Source: Pseudogymnoascus destructans (Eukaryota > Ascomycota > Leotiomycetes > Thelebolales > Thelebolaceae). Taken from it: a DNA stretch of 64,000 nt. Position numbers and translations under genes: made by a program. Below the pieces are notes generated by a model. That model saw only the letters and a list, made by a program, of their open reading frames with translations. It had not been told where the DNA came from and did no database searches. This document shows positions 23,107 through 33,529 of the stretch, one piece after another; the stretch's first letter is position 1, and every line of letters starts with the position of its first letter. The DNA lies in assembly GCF_001641265.1 (NCBI RefSeq), contig NW_020167522.1, positions 620,001 through 684,000 of the forward strand, given 5' to 3'.

Positions 23107-23256
23107 TCAGTCGTCATCGACGAGGGAGTCGCTGCCGCTTGAGCTGGAGCCGTTGCCGCCGGCTGCGTGGATGAGGCGGTGGATGCCGTAGGCGAGGGCG
23201 GTGATGATGATGAAGAGGATGATGATGATCACGGCGATGGTGACGTTTTGTTGCAT
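23107..23256 (-). CDS. 49-residue single-pass membrane protein
   Basis: The ATG at 23256 opens a 50-codon frame ending in TGA at 23107. The product starts MQQNVTIAVIIIILFIIITA, a strong hydrophobic helix, followed by LAYGIHRLIHAAGGNG, a Ser/Gly linker and an acidic end (SLVDDD). The layout, with a very short lumenal N terminus, one helix, a basic/His cytoplasmic patch and a disordered tail, is that of a small tail-type membrane protein. Function is unknown. It has no visible intron and is isolated between the zinc-finger gene and a transposon. Its coding status rests on composition only. Confidence 0.55.
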   Translation of the reverse strand: MQQNVTIAVIIIILFIIITALAYGIHRLIHAAGGNGSSSSGSDSLVDDD

Positions 23257-23722
23257 GGTTGCGGTTGTGTGTGTGTGTGGTTGGGAGACTGAGAGTGTGG
23301 ATTGATATAGCTGTAGGAAGGTATGTTAGTGAATGACTCTTTGAAAGGCGGAGTTGGGATGAGGTGGTGAGCTTGGAGACGTACTGGTTGGTATCCACAG
23401 TGCAACTGCGTGTAAGTGATACTCTCACTCGGTAGGTTAAGCAGTAGCAAGTAGTATAGTAATAGCGACAATAATAACAATATCAGACTCTTAATTCAAT
23501 CCGTAAACCAGAAGTAAATTGGAGTAGATTCTTGACAGTTTTACCCAGCTGTGGTCCCCCAAGCAACCTTTTGTACGCTGGTGGTTGCCATAATGATGTG
23601 GCAGGGGCGAGGACTCGGTTCGCTGGGAAACGGAGGAGGCTGACACGCGAGGCTGGGATGTGGGGGTTGGCCCGGCGCTGGTGGTTGGTGGGCGGGCGCT
23701 AATTTGGTTAGTGGAATTTCAC
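23257..23722. other. Leader/intergenic stretch before the transposon
   Basis: A TGTG-rich microsatellite lies just upstream of the small membrane-protein ORF (about 23262-23280). GTAGGA/GTACTGG-like sites suggest possible leader introns, but none can be fixed. No other gene is seen. Confidence 0.4.
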
Positions 23723-23724
23723 TA

Positions 23725-25775
23725 CGCGGTGGGCGCAAGCGAGTTGCATCGCGAAAGCGAGTTGCATCGCCCCAGATTTCTCAACCACCCAATTTGTATT
23801 GCAATTGAACCTTGAACAATGCCACCACCTGCAACCCACGAATACGAAGAGGCTATAGCCCAGGCAATTGCCTGGGCTACTGCCAATCCTGACGAGAATG
23901 ACGATATGCACAGGACAGGCCTCGGGCTACGAAACAGATGGTCTTTGCGATAATCGAATACCTAAAGGATCTAGAAGGCAGACCGCGACCGTCCTGGCGA
24001 TGGTTTCAAAACTACATAAAAACAACCCCGGGTTTTCTTCATACACTAAAAACAAAGCCAATTGCACGAAACCGAGTCGGTGCACAAGATGTTAAGGATG
24101 TACAGGATTGGTTCAAGAATTGGATGACTTGGTGCGAAGCCCATGATATTCAGCCTGGTGATATTATCAATTTTGATGAAGCTGGGTTTCAAATTGGAGT
24201 AGCTTCTGGAGAAGATATTCTTGTCCCTACCTGGATAGTAGATGTATGTATATTCCAGTTATAATATAAAATATAGTATAGCCAATAAACTATAGCCATT
24301 GTATACACCTAGCCCTGAAAATCGACGTTCTATTACCGTTATAGAATCGATTATTGCAAATGGAACAACTATTCCTCCTGTTCTAATTGTACAAGGTGTG
24401 AATCATATGACGAATTGGTATACCTTATTAGACGGAAATACAAGGGTATTAATGTCTGATTCCGGATATATCAACTCCCAATTAGCTCTTGAATATCTTG
24501 ATCACTTGATTCTTCATATACAAGCTGGGGCAAACACACGTCCTAGGGTTCTATTAATGGATCAACACGGTAGTCATATGACCCCGGAGTTTATTATTAA
24601 AGCTACAGAAGCTAATATACACCCGTTTCCTTTTCCTAGCCACTTGACGCATGTTCTTCAACCTCTTGATGTCGGTGTTTTTCAGCCATATAAACACTGG
24701 CACCGGAAGGCTGTACAAGATGCAACCCGGCGTCTAGATATTGAATATACAGTTTCATCGTTCTTCCGGGACTTAACGGAAATCAGGGAAAAGACTATGA
24801 AAAAAGAGACTATTCAAGGTGCCTTCCGAAAGTCTGGGATCTGGCCAATTAATTGCCAGAAAGCGCTTAAGAAAATGAGGACGTATATGGTACCAGCGAT
24901 GGCAATGGCAATGGCGACAGCGATTGAATTACCCTGTCCTCAAACACCAGTAAGAGGTGTTCAAGCTGAGAGATCTCTTCAAGAAATAGCATCAAAAATC
25001 TCAGAGAAGATTGATATATTTAGTAGTCCTACACGCCGGAAAATCGACTCTACAATACGAGGGGTCCAGAACGTCCTTCTGACTGCAGAAGTCCGGGACC
25101 GGCAGTACGAAGACCTTCATAATAGGGTTCAAAATCAACAGAAGTCTAGGATTCGAGGGAATCGGAAGGTCTTACAAAAAGGAGGGGTCCTTACAGGAAC
25201 TCAGGCACGACAGACCCAGGAAAACAAGCGTGAAAAGGAGCAGGTTGATAGGATCAAAAGACGACAATATCTTATACAAATTACAACAAATAAGATTAAG
25301 AAGAAGTATCATATCCAAGGGGTTGCTGCACGGAAATCAGAGAAGGAACGTCAAAGGACAATTCTAAACTTCAAATGGAGGAAAGAAGCTATTCCTATTG
25401 AGCTATTCAATCCAATCCCGGACCCAGAAAAGCTTATAACCGATAAAGAGATTGATATACAGGTTAAGGAAGCTCTTATATCCCTCCCAGAATTTAATGG
25501 GGTCTCATTTGAATACGAGGAACTAGGTGCAATTGGTGTCATTGATCCAGGACTTCAGGAATTTACGTCGCAACAGGATTTCATATCATTCGAAGGCACA
25601 AATATGTAGGGCCGTGATTCAATTGCGTCAGAAGACGAAGAAGATGAAGATTCAATTCAAGATGCGTTTTCATACTTGTAGTGGTAAAATATTTCCCATA
25701 GTCTACGATTCAATTGCAATACAAATTGGGTGGTTGAGAAATCTGGGGCGATGCAACTCGCTTGCGCCCGCCGCC
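23725..25775 (+). mobile_element. Fot1/pogo-type DNA transposon
   Basis: The element is about 2.05 kb, flanked by TA on both sides (23723-23724 and 25776-25777), with long terminal inverted repeats. Both ends share GGGCGCAAGCGAGTTGCATC and, inward, CCCCAGATTTCTCAACCACC and CAATTTGTATTGCAATTGAA. The left TIR carries an extra 18-bp copy of CGAAAGCGAGTTGCATCG that the right one lacks. A TA target is typical of Tc1/mariner/pogo elements. It lies about 500 bp upstream of the riboflavin kinase gene. Confidence 0.9.
23820..25609 (+). pseudogene. Pogo-like transposase with damaged N terminus
   Basis: Translation starts MPPPATHEYEEAIAQAIAWA, as in Fot1-type transposases, but the frame is lost after about 35 residues. 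The sense resumes at about 23924 in another frame (RPRATKQMVFAIIEYLKD), implying an internal deletion that removes much of the first helix-turn-helix. The first catalytic Asp is in INFDEAGFQIG. A probable 52-bp intron at about 24244-24295 (GTATGT..CTATAG) joins VDP to LYTPSPENRRSITV. The second and third catalytic Asp are in LLMDQHGSH and LQPLDVGVFQPYKHWHRKAV. The C-terminal part is basic and ends with TAG at 25607-25609. The catalytic core looks intact, but the DNA-binding part does not. Confidence 0.8.
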
Positions 25776-25879
25776 TAGCGGTGGGTTATTCGACCCACGA
25801 TTATGTTAACTACCCCACCTCACCTCCAGCTCCCCAGTTCCAAAGCTCTCCTCCTATCTCCTCCTATACCCCCTCCCTA

Positions 25880-26260
25880 CCGCAACACCCCAATACCTCC
25901 TCCTTTACCCCCCCTCCTACCGCAACACCCCAATACCTCCTCCTATACCCCCCCTCCTACCGCAACACCCCAATACCTCCTCCTATACCCCCCTCCTACC
26001 GCAACACCCCAATACCTCCTCCTATACCCCCCCTCCTACCGCAACACCCCAATACCTCCTCCTATACCCCCCTCCTACCGCAACACCCCAATACCTCCTC
26101 CTATACCCCCCTCCTACCGCAACACCCCAATACCTCCTCCTATACCCCCTCCCTACCGCAACACCCCAATACCTCCTCCTATACCCCCCCCTCCTACCGC
26201 AACACCCCAATACCTCCTCCTATACCCCCCCTCCTACCGCAACACCCCAATACCTCCTCC
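25880..26260. repeat. 39-41-bp minisatellite, ten copies
   Basis: Ten copies containing CGCAACACCCCAATACCTCC restart at about 25880, 25921, 25961, 26000, 26040, 26079, 26118, 26157, 26198 and 26238. Length varies only in the C-run of the CTATACCCCCCCTCCTACC part. The array lies between the transposon end (25775) and the FMN1 start codon (26276). In all frames it looks coding-like (PPIPP repeats), but this is a by-product of the repeat. Confidence 0.95.
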
Positions 26261-26275
26261 CAAACACCCACAAAA

Positions 26276-27022
26276 ATGCCACCCGCAATCAAAGAACCCC
26301 GCGCCACCATCATCGGCCCCGCCTCCGGCCCCGAAGCACCCTACCCCCTCCGCCTGCGCGGCGCGGTTGAGAAGGGTTTTGGGAGGGGTTCTAAACAAGT
26401 CCGTCCCCCCCTCTCCCTCCTTTCCCTCCCTCCCCTCCCCGAATCCAACCACCCCCCTAACCCCCCAAGCTCGGCATCCCAACCGCCAACCTCCCCGTCA
26501 CCTCCGCGCCCTGGATCTCCACCGCCGACTCAGGCGTCTACTTCGGGTGGGCCTCCCTCCGACTCTCCTCCTCGCACCCTTCGCACCCCGCGAACGACAA
26601 GGATGCCGATGAAGACGCTGCGGAATTAGTGCCGGAGGAGAGGAGGAAGGAGGGGTGGAGGGTCTTTCCTATGGTGATGTCGATTGGGTATAACCCGTTT
26701 TATGGGAATACTTTGCGGTCTGCTGTTTGTCCCCCCTTTTCCCCCTCCCACCCTCATCACCCTTCCTCCTCCATCAGCCCAGCGGTGTATACTGACGCGC
26801 AAACAGGAAGTCCACATAATGCACTCCTTCCCCGCCGATTTCTACGGCTCCCAAATGGCCCTGAGCATCCTCGGCTACATCCGCCCGGAATACGATTACG
26901 TCGATAAGGAGAGCTTGGTCAAGGATATTAGGGAGGATATGGCGGTTGCGGAGAGGAGTCTGGAGAGGGAGGCGTGGAGGGAGAGGAGGGCGGATGGGTG
27001 GTTGTGGGGGGAGGAGGAGTGA
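26276..27022 (+). CDS. FMN1: Riboflavin kinase
   Basis: Exons are 26276-26398, 26470-26724 and 26807-27022, giving 197 residues with both introns in phase 0 (acceptors CCAAG and AACAG; branch CTGAC in intron 2). The enzyme phosphorylates riboflavin with ATP to FMN. Family motifs are clear: GFGRGSK, split from LGIPTAN by intron 1 and together forming the nucleotide/Mg-binding signature near residues 34-48; GVYFGWASL; PMVMSIGYNPFYGNTLRSAE, ending on the expected catalytic Glu at residue 127; and ADFYGSQMALSILGYIRPEYD. The Asp/Ala-rich insertion after the first β-strands is typical of filamentous fungi. The start codon is 16 bp downstream of the last minisatellite copy. Confidence 0.95.
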
Positions 27023-27870
27023 GGTGCTGGTTGGTGACGCGGGGGGTGTTTGGGGAGGGAACAGATATAGTTGGCTGGGTGGGATGGGTTATAATCGTTC
27101 TAGAATGAATTGATTCCATACACTAACCACCACCCTCTGTCCTCCTCCTATCCTAGTTCTTATCTCTCTCTCGACCTCGACTATCTTGTATTCCCCCGTC
27201 CCGTGTCTGTCCACCCGTCCCTCCCAGCTTAGGGAGACTATGCCATATCCCAAACTTTTTAAATACCTTCCACCCCCCTCTTGCCACCCCGTCATAACGA
27301 GGGTGGATGTAGTAGAGGGGCGTGAACCTGTTTCCACCCCTCCTAATCCAAGATGCCTAACCCTAATTCCTAATGCCAATTCCAAATGCATGTCGTCTTC
27401 TCTCCCACAATGCGGCCACTTCCAATGCATCCTATTACCAAAGAAACAAGAAAACTTTGAAAAAAAAAAAAAAAAAAAAACCCAATGAAAGACAATGCAA
27501 AACGCGGCGCAATGCTGGGCCGTGAGAACGGCAGTCGCACCTCTATATATCGCGAATTTGCGAACGCTACGGCCCCCTTCGCGAGGCCACATACTCGCGC
27601 ACCCGTTCCACGGCGCCGAGGCCGGTCGCGTGCCGCCATGTCATTGTGTCACGGCCCTACCCCATACCCCCACACGCTGCGCGCTGATATATGCTTGGAC
27701 GCGGCGCTGTGCTGCTGCATCTGTGCAGCTTTTATATGCTGATGGCCGGTGTCGTCGTCAGGTGTGACTATGCAGATTCCCGTTTTCTGAGCGGGCTGGG
27801 CCGCGGAGAGTGAGGCGCCGATAGATCGGGGGGTGGGTTGGCGTGGGGGTGATGGTTGTTGTGAGGCGGA
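27023..27870. other. Convergent spacer between FMN1 and AcuK-like gene
   Basis: Contains both 3' UTRs. A run of about 20 A lies at 27461-27480. No gene is supported; long frames here are compositional. Confidence 0.5.
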
Positions 27871-30084
27871 TTAGATGCATGGGAGGAACTGGGGTGTGTT
27901 AGCTTTGCTCTCTGCGTGGGTGTGAGAAAGAGGGGATACTCACGTTCATGACGATCAACATAGGGATATCAAACACATCCCTCTTAACCGTCCAACAATA
28001 ACTGCAATCCAGCTTCCCATTCTTCTCCAGCCGCCCAATCCCCCACTCCCCATCAATCCTACTAACCCTCTCCCCCAACGGCCTCTCCTCCCTCGGCCCC
28101 TCCCCACCTCCCACCGCCCCCCCCCCTCCCTTCGTCTGATACTTCAACAGCTTACACTTCCTCCTCACGCTCCCCCTCGAGTCTCCAAACGCTAGCCGCG
28201 CGAAATCCTCGTAGAACTCAACTACGGAATCATCATCCATCAGCTCGGCGAGTAACACATACGACGGCCTACCCGGCTGCACATCCATCGCCGCCGGCCT
28301 CGTCATCCTCGGCGTCGCCATCCCGCTGCGCCCGCCCTGCGAACTACCCGCGCTCGCATCCCCCGCGCGTCCGCGGTTGACATTCTCGTTCTTCTCCCTC
28401 CCCATCAGGACATTCTTCCCCCACCCCGTGAGCAGACTAAACTCCTTATTCGCCGCCGCCACCTCTCCACTACGCCGACACACGAGCGTAGGCGTCGAGC
28501 AATCGCGCATGAAATCCTCGTACTCGAAGAGCGTGCGCTGGAAGCACTTCTCCATGAAGATGAGATCCTCGCGGTTCAGCGTCTTGGTGCAGCTGATGAA
28601 ACTCGGGCGGATGGAACCGAGCGACTTGGCGATGCGCAGGGTCGCGTTGGCGGAGAAGCGGCGCTGGATGAAGGCCGTGAGGGCGTGGAAGCCGGTGGTG
28701 TAGGAGTACGGCTCTGTGACGGAGGAGTAGATGGATGAGGGGTCCCGCCCGCGTTTCGTCGGCGCCATAATGCTCTGGAATTTCGGGACAGGCTTCTGTG
28801 GCGCGTCCCCTTGGTTTGTACGCTTAGCAGTCCGCGGCGCCGCGGATTTCGTGAACGAGGTTTTGGGACTCGTGTCGAAGATTAGAGAGGATTGTTGCGG
28901 CGACGCGTTGGCGTCTGTGCTGGGACTCGCGTTGCTCATGGGCCCGGTTTCGATGGCAAAGGCGCGCGGGAGGTGGTGCGATGGCGGGAGGTTGTAGACG
29001 TTCCCGCTCGAGTCCTGGCGCGTGAGGCTGCCGTAGTCGGAGAGCATGGCGTCGCACTGCTGGGGGTAGAGCTGGTTATACTGCACGGTGGCGTTGTTGT
29101 ACATGTTTCCCGCGTCGAAGGAGCCGCCGTGGGAGGAGCCCGGTTGGTCTTGTGGCGGGGTCTCGGCGGCGCCGGAGGACATGTGGTTGAGCATGCTAAA
29201 TTCCATGGCGCCGTAGTGGTTGCCGAAGTTGAGGGAGTCGAGGTCGAAGTTGAAGAGTGCGGGGTTGCTTGGGTCGAAGAGCGCGTTTGCGAAGGGGTTC
29301 GTTTCTTGCATCTCGATCTTGGCGGGGGTCATGGAGTTGCCTAGACCCCGCAGCTGCTGGTTTCCTGCGAAGCTGGGGGATAGAGGCGATGGGTTCGTCA
29401 TGAACGGCATCGTGTCTGGCATCGGAGGCGCCATTTGAGGGTGCCGGATCTGCTGGAATGGCATAGTGTACGTCGGCGATGTGCTGACCTGCGGGAAGAA
29501 TCCGCCGACTCCGGGGGAAGAGTCGGACGCCGCGGTAGTTGGCGCCTGGCTCGGTGTTCGTCCATTGCGCCCGGCGTTGTAGTTAGCCCCAAGCACTGGT
29601 CGTAGTGCCTCTGGAGGAGCATCGTGAAGGTATTTTGCCTTCTTCCTGACGCCGTCTTGGCACGCATCTGCGAGATTGCGTTTGATACAGCGTTGACACG
29701 GTCTCTCGTCGCCTATGGAATGTCAGTGTTCTATCGTCGGAAATCATCTACCCATAATAATAGGCAGCTATCCGAGACAATCAGACTACAAGGAGATTTG
29801 ACCACACAGACAAAATTATCTAGCACGTGGGAAAACATACCACAAGTAAGATGCGCTCTCTGACATGCAAAACATGCCCTCCTCGCCTTCTTCCTCCTCG
29901 GCCTCAGTGGATCTTTGGGATCCAATTTCGGCTTCTTGGTTTCCCTCCCCTCACTACTGCCATTCTGCCCATCATGCGCCGCGCCCCCCGGCCCTCCCTC
30001 ATCATGCTCCTCTCTCGCATCATACTCATTCTCAGACGCGACATCAGACGAATCGTCTACAATCTCGCTCTCGTTTCCCGGCAT
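27871..30084 (-). CDS. acuK: Zn2Cys6 gluconeogenesis activator, AcuK/Ert1 type
   Basis: Exons are 30084-29841, 29712-27944 and 27888-27871 (an 18-bp last exon), giving 676 residues. The binuclear zinc cluster lies at residues 71-99 with spacing CX2CX6CX5CX2CX8C; intron 1 (GTATGT..ATAG, 128 bp) splits the Gly after the third Cys. It is preceded by a basic KPRRKKARR-like nuclear localisation patch and an acidic N terminus. The middle is Gln/Pro/Ser-rich. The C-terminal half has the AcuK/Ert1 core, GFHALTAFIQRRFS, LNREDLIFMEKCFQRTLFEY and the PAS-like CRRSGEVAAANKEFSLLTGW, then VVEFYEDFARLAFGDSRG. The last exon restores the conserved end LIVMNFLPCI. Family members activate gluconeogenic genes (PEP carboxykinase, fructose-bisphosphatase) during growth on acetate or ethanol. 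AcuM is the close paralogue and the main alternative. Confidence 0.9.
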
Positions 30085-30697
30085 CTTCACGTCTTGTCGC
30101 TACAGCGTAGCTATCTTCCCGTCGCCGGGTTATCCAATGTCTTAAATCACACCCCGAATCCCTCTTCCCTCTCTCTGCCCACGCAAAAAAAAAGCGACGT
30201 TACACCCCACAACGCAAGGGCAGTCAGTACGTCCACTTTCTCTACCCCCCGTCTCGCGGAGAAAGCGTCGTGCGCCTATCCCCTTCCCGAGCCGTCTCGT
30301 GCCGTGGCAGCAGACAGACCAGCCTACGCGAAAAAAAAAAAAAAAAAAAAAGTCGGTCCGTCGCACACCGCGCCGTGTATCTGAAGCTCGTGCGCTGTAC
30401 CCAGCCGGTCCTGGCCCGCGTCCAACACGTTGTCGCGGCCTTTCGCTGTCCGTCTCGCCTCGCCTGGCCCGTGTCGTTCAGACCGGGTTACGCAGCATAA
30501 GATGCGCCTCCTCCGTGCGTGCCGGCCACGTCTACAGCTCTCTGCTCGTACAGCTCGCAAGCCCGAACCGTTGCCCTGTGTCCTGTCCTTTCGCAATTCC
30601 GCCGTCCTTTTCTCGGTCCTGGTCTCTCTGCTCAGCCTCTCAGATTCCTTGCCCCTGTGCCGTCGCTGGATCCGTCACGCGCGTCGTCCGTCGTCGC

Positions 30698-30776
30698 TGT
30701 CGTGGTGTCGTGGTGTCGTGGTGTCGTGGTGTCGTGGTGTCGTGGTGTCGTGGTGTCGTGGTGTCGTGGTGTCGTG
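30698..30776. repeat. 8-bp tandem repeat, about ten copies
   Basis: Near-perfect iteration of GTGTCGTG. Because 8 is not a multiple of 3, all three frames read the same WCRGVVVS-type repeat, which produces spurious long open frames on both strands. Confidence 0.95.
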
Positions 30777-30970
30777 CCGCCGCTGTGCGTTGCTTGCGTC
30801 TGCCTGGGTGGCTGGAATGCAGCTACCCGCGTGCAGGCGCGGGGCGTGCCGAGCTGCGCGTGCGCGTGGGGAGTGGTCGGGGATGTGGTGGCGAAGTCAG
30901 ACGTGCATGCGGGCATCGCATTGGCGAGGCCGAGGGGGTTGTTGGTTGTCTTGTGAGGTCTTCCTGTGTT

Positions 30971-31002
<32 letters not shown>

Positions 31003-32276
31003 GTTGGGAAGGGGAGGGTGGGGGGAGAGCGGGGTTTTGGCAAGCGCTCCTCGGCGATGCGATGCAAGCTGGGGGGGAGTTGGAGTTGGAGGTGGTGGGA
31101 TTGAGTGGAGAGTGGAGAGTGGAGAGTGAAGTGGAGAGTGGAGAGTGGAGAGTGGAGAGTGATGTGGTTATGGGTGAGGCTGTGGCTGTGGCTGTGGCGG
31201 GTAATGTGTAATGTGTAATGTACGAGTAATGGTAGGTAGGCCAATGGAGCAATTGCCGGCGTGGATCGGAGCTAGGAAGAAGGTAGAAATGGGTGGTGGA
31301 GGTGGTGGAGGTGGAGGTGGTGGAGGATTTTGGTGTGTGGATTTGTGGTGGTGGTGGGAGTCGAGTAGACTGTGATGGCTGGCTGTGTCAGCTGTGTCAG
31401 TTCCTAGGTCAAGACAGATAGATGTTGGGGCGCGCTATTTCTTTCGTGCTTGGGCGAAGGCCGCATGCGAAAAAAAAACAAAAAAGGGCTGAGGGAGGGC
31501 TGAAAAGAGACGAAGAGGAAATCAAATCTGTAAAACAGGGCAGGGGATGTTTTTCCTTTTTTTCCCTTTTTTTCCCTTTTTTTCCCTTTTTTTCCCTTTT
31601 TCTCCCTTTTTCTCCCTTTTTTTCCTTTTTTTTTTCCTTTTTTGGGGGTTTTTTATATCAGTCGTGGGAGGAACCCCGCACGTTGGAAGAGTATCTGCCT
31701 GTGACTGTGAGTGCCTGTGACTGTGACTGTGACTGGGCCTTGATGTTTTGATAATGGGGGAGGAGAGTATATGAGAGAGGGAATATATAAGAGAGAGAGA
31801 GAGAGAGAGTATATAAGAGAGAGAGTATATAAAAGAGAGAGTATATAAAAGAGAAGTATATAAAAAGAGAGAGTATATAAAAGAGAGAGAGGGAAAGAGC
31901 ATATACATACAACATACAGCCAGGGTAGTACATACAAACCAATCCATAACAAATATCATCATCAGTACGCAGCATCTGAACCATTTAATTACGAGAGTAC
32001 GAGTAGTAGTAGTATGAAGTAATAAGCAGAAAATAGCATCTGCTTCTGCTTCTGCTTCTGCCATACAGAAATACAAAGACGGGATTATGAGATGAGGGGA
32101 GATGGATGGATGGATACCTTGGCCTACGACAGAGGTACATAAGCAGGGTTCAAGTCACATGGCTTTTAGCTCTCTCTCCCGCCTAGGATTCTGCAGCGGA
32201 CAAGTAATTCACGCAACAGCCGAGGATGTCACAATGGAAAGCACAAGTACCCATGTCTCTGCTGCATGTCTCATCT

Positions 32277-32375
32277 CGAACATCTCCAATATCCCAGACA
32301 TTTCCAATATCCCAGACATTTCCAATATCTCAGACATTTCCATATCTCAGACACCTCCAATATCTCAGACATCTC
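32277..32375. repeat. 15-16-bp tandem repeat (CAGACATTTCCAATATC)
   Basis: About six degenerate copies of a unit containing ATCTCAGACATTTCCAAT. Non-coding context. Confidence 0.85.
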
Positions 32376-33529
32376 TCCCCCCCTGTGATATCTTCACCAA
32401 CCCTCCTGTACCTGTGACCATTCCGTGCCTCCATCCACCAAGTTAACTTACCTCTGTCCCATCCCTCAAGCCCAGCCCACACAGACGACGACACAGCTGA
32501 CGACGACAGGCTGTCATGTACTGTGATGTGCTGTGATGTGCTGTTGGTGGTCGGCCCCAACGATGCCGTGAATGTCTTGCTTGCTAATCTGGCCGCTGAC
32601 CGTTACACACAGGTTTTGGGCTGCGTGTCCCTGCCGCGCTGAGGGGGGACGGAGGGCGGCGGCGAGACCGAGGAGACTCCTTACCGGTTGGTCTGGGGTT
32701 GTTTGTTTACGAGGGGAGTGGGACGGGGACGGGGAGTGGGACGGGGACGGGGACGGGGACGGGTTAAGGGGTCGACCAAAGAACTAGAAAGGTAGGTGCT
32801 AGGCAAGTCGTCCGATCTCCTTTCTTCTCCAACCCCACCACCACAGCAACACAAACCAACACACACACACATACATACGCGCACCTGCACCCTCCCGCCT
32901 GCGCCTCCGCCACCACCACACCGCACACACAACACCGCAGCACAGCCGCCGCCCACCGCAGAGACCCGGGTCGCGCCAGTGCGAGAGCGGTATCCCGGGG
33001 ACTGGCTGTTGCACGACAGGAGAGCGAGGGCGTGTGTGATTACGGAGCAGGTAGGGGTGGGTGAGTGGGTGGTGCGAGGATTTATCATCAGTGTGTTGAC
33101 GATGGGGGAGGGGGGGTGGATATCCACCCCCTCAAACCTGCCCTTGTGTCTCGCCGCCTCCACGGTGCTGCGTCGGAAGCGGGTGCCGGGTCTTGGCTGG
33201 GGGGTTTGTTTTACGGTGTTGCTGTCAGATCAGGAATGTCTCATCGCGAAATTGGCTGTGGCATATAAGCGAATTGTCAAATTTTGGAGTGCACGTCGTC
33301 TTCCCTTTTTTTTTTAATCATGAATGTTGTATTTACTGAACTGTACTGTATGTAATGTTTATTCTGCGCCGCAGAATAAACCAAGTAGGATACAAAACCC
33401 CCCACATCACCTCATCCAATTCAATCCAATCCAACTCAAGCCCCCCAACATATCCCCCGATCGACGAGGTAAGCCAATTCCATAAAGTCAAAAGCCCACC
33501 TCCATCAGTCTCTCCCATGCATTCATCCC

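Larger units (their letters stand above)
30085..33529. other. 3.4-kb spacer dominated by simple repeats (AcuK 5' region)
   Basis: No supported gene. Repeats seen are: A-runs at about 30185 and 30331-30350; an 8-bp unit (GTGTCGTG) at 30698-30776; GGCGTC triplets at about 30979-31000; a 7-bp unit (AGAGTGG) at about 31103-31160; GGTGGTGGAGGT tracts at 31290-31350; T7CCC tracts at 31550-31640; GAGAGTATATAAAA tracts at 31760-31900; a 15-16-bp unit at 32277-32375; GGGACG units at 32720-32765; and CA tracts at 32840-32945. The right portion may hold the protease 3' UTR and the left the leader of the AcuK-like gene. Confidence 0.7.

Noticed and set aside
25880..26260. CRISPR-like array
   Set aside because: Repeats are contiguous with no unique spacers, and the host is a eukaryote; it is a minisatellite.
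25730..26629. Proline-rich 299- and 269-residue frames
   Set aside because: They are produced by the 39-41-bp minisatellite and run through into the first riboflavin kinase exons out of frame.
30299..31129. Overlapping plus-strand frames of 276, 224 and 145 residues
   Set aside because: All rely on the 8-bp repeat and share WCRGVVVS tracts; there is no splice or domain support.
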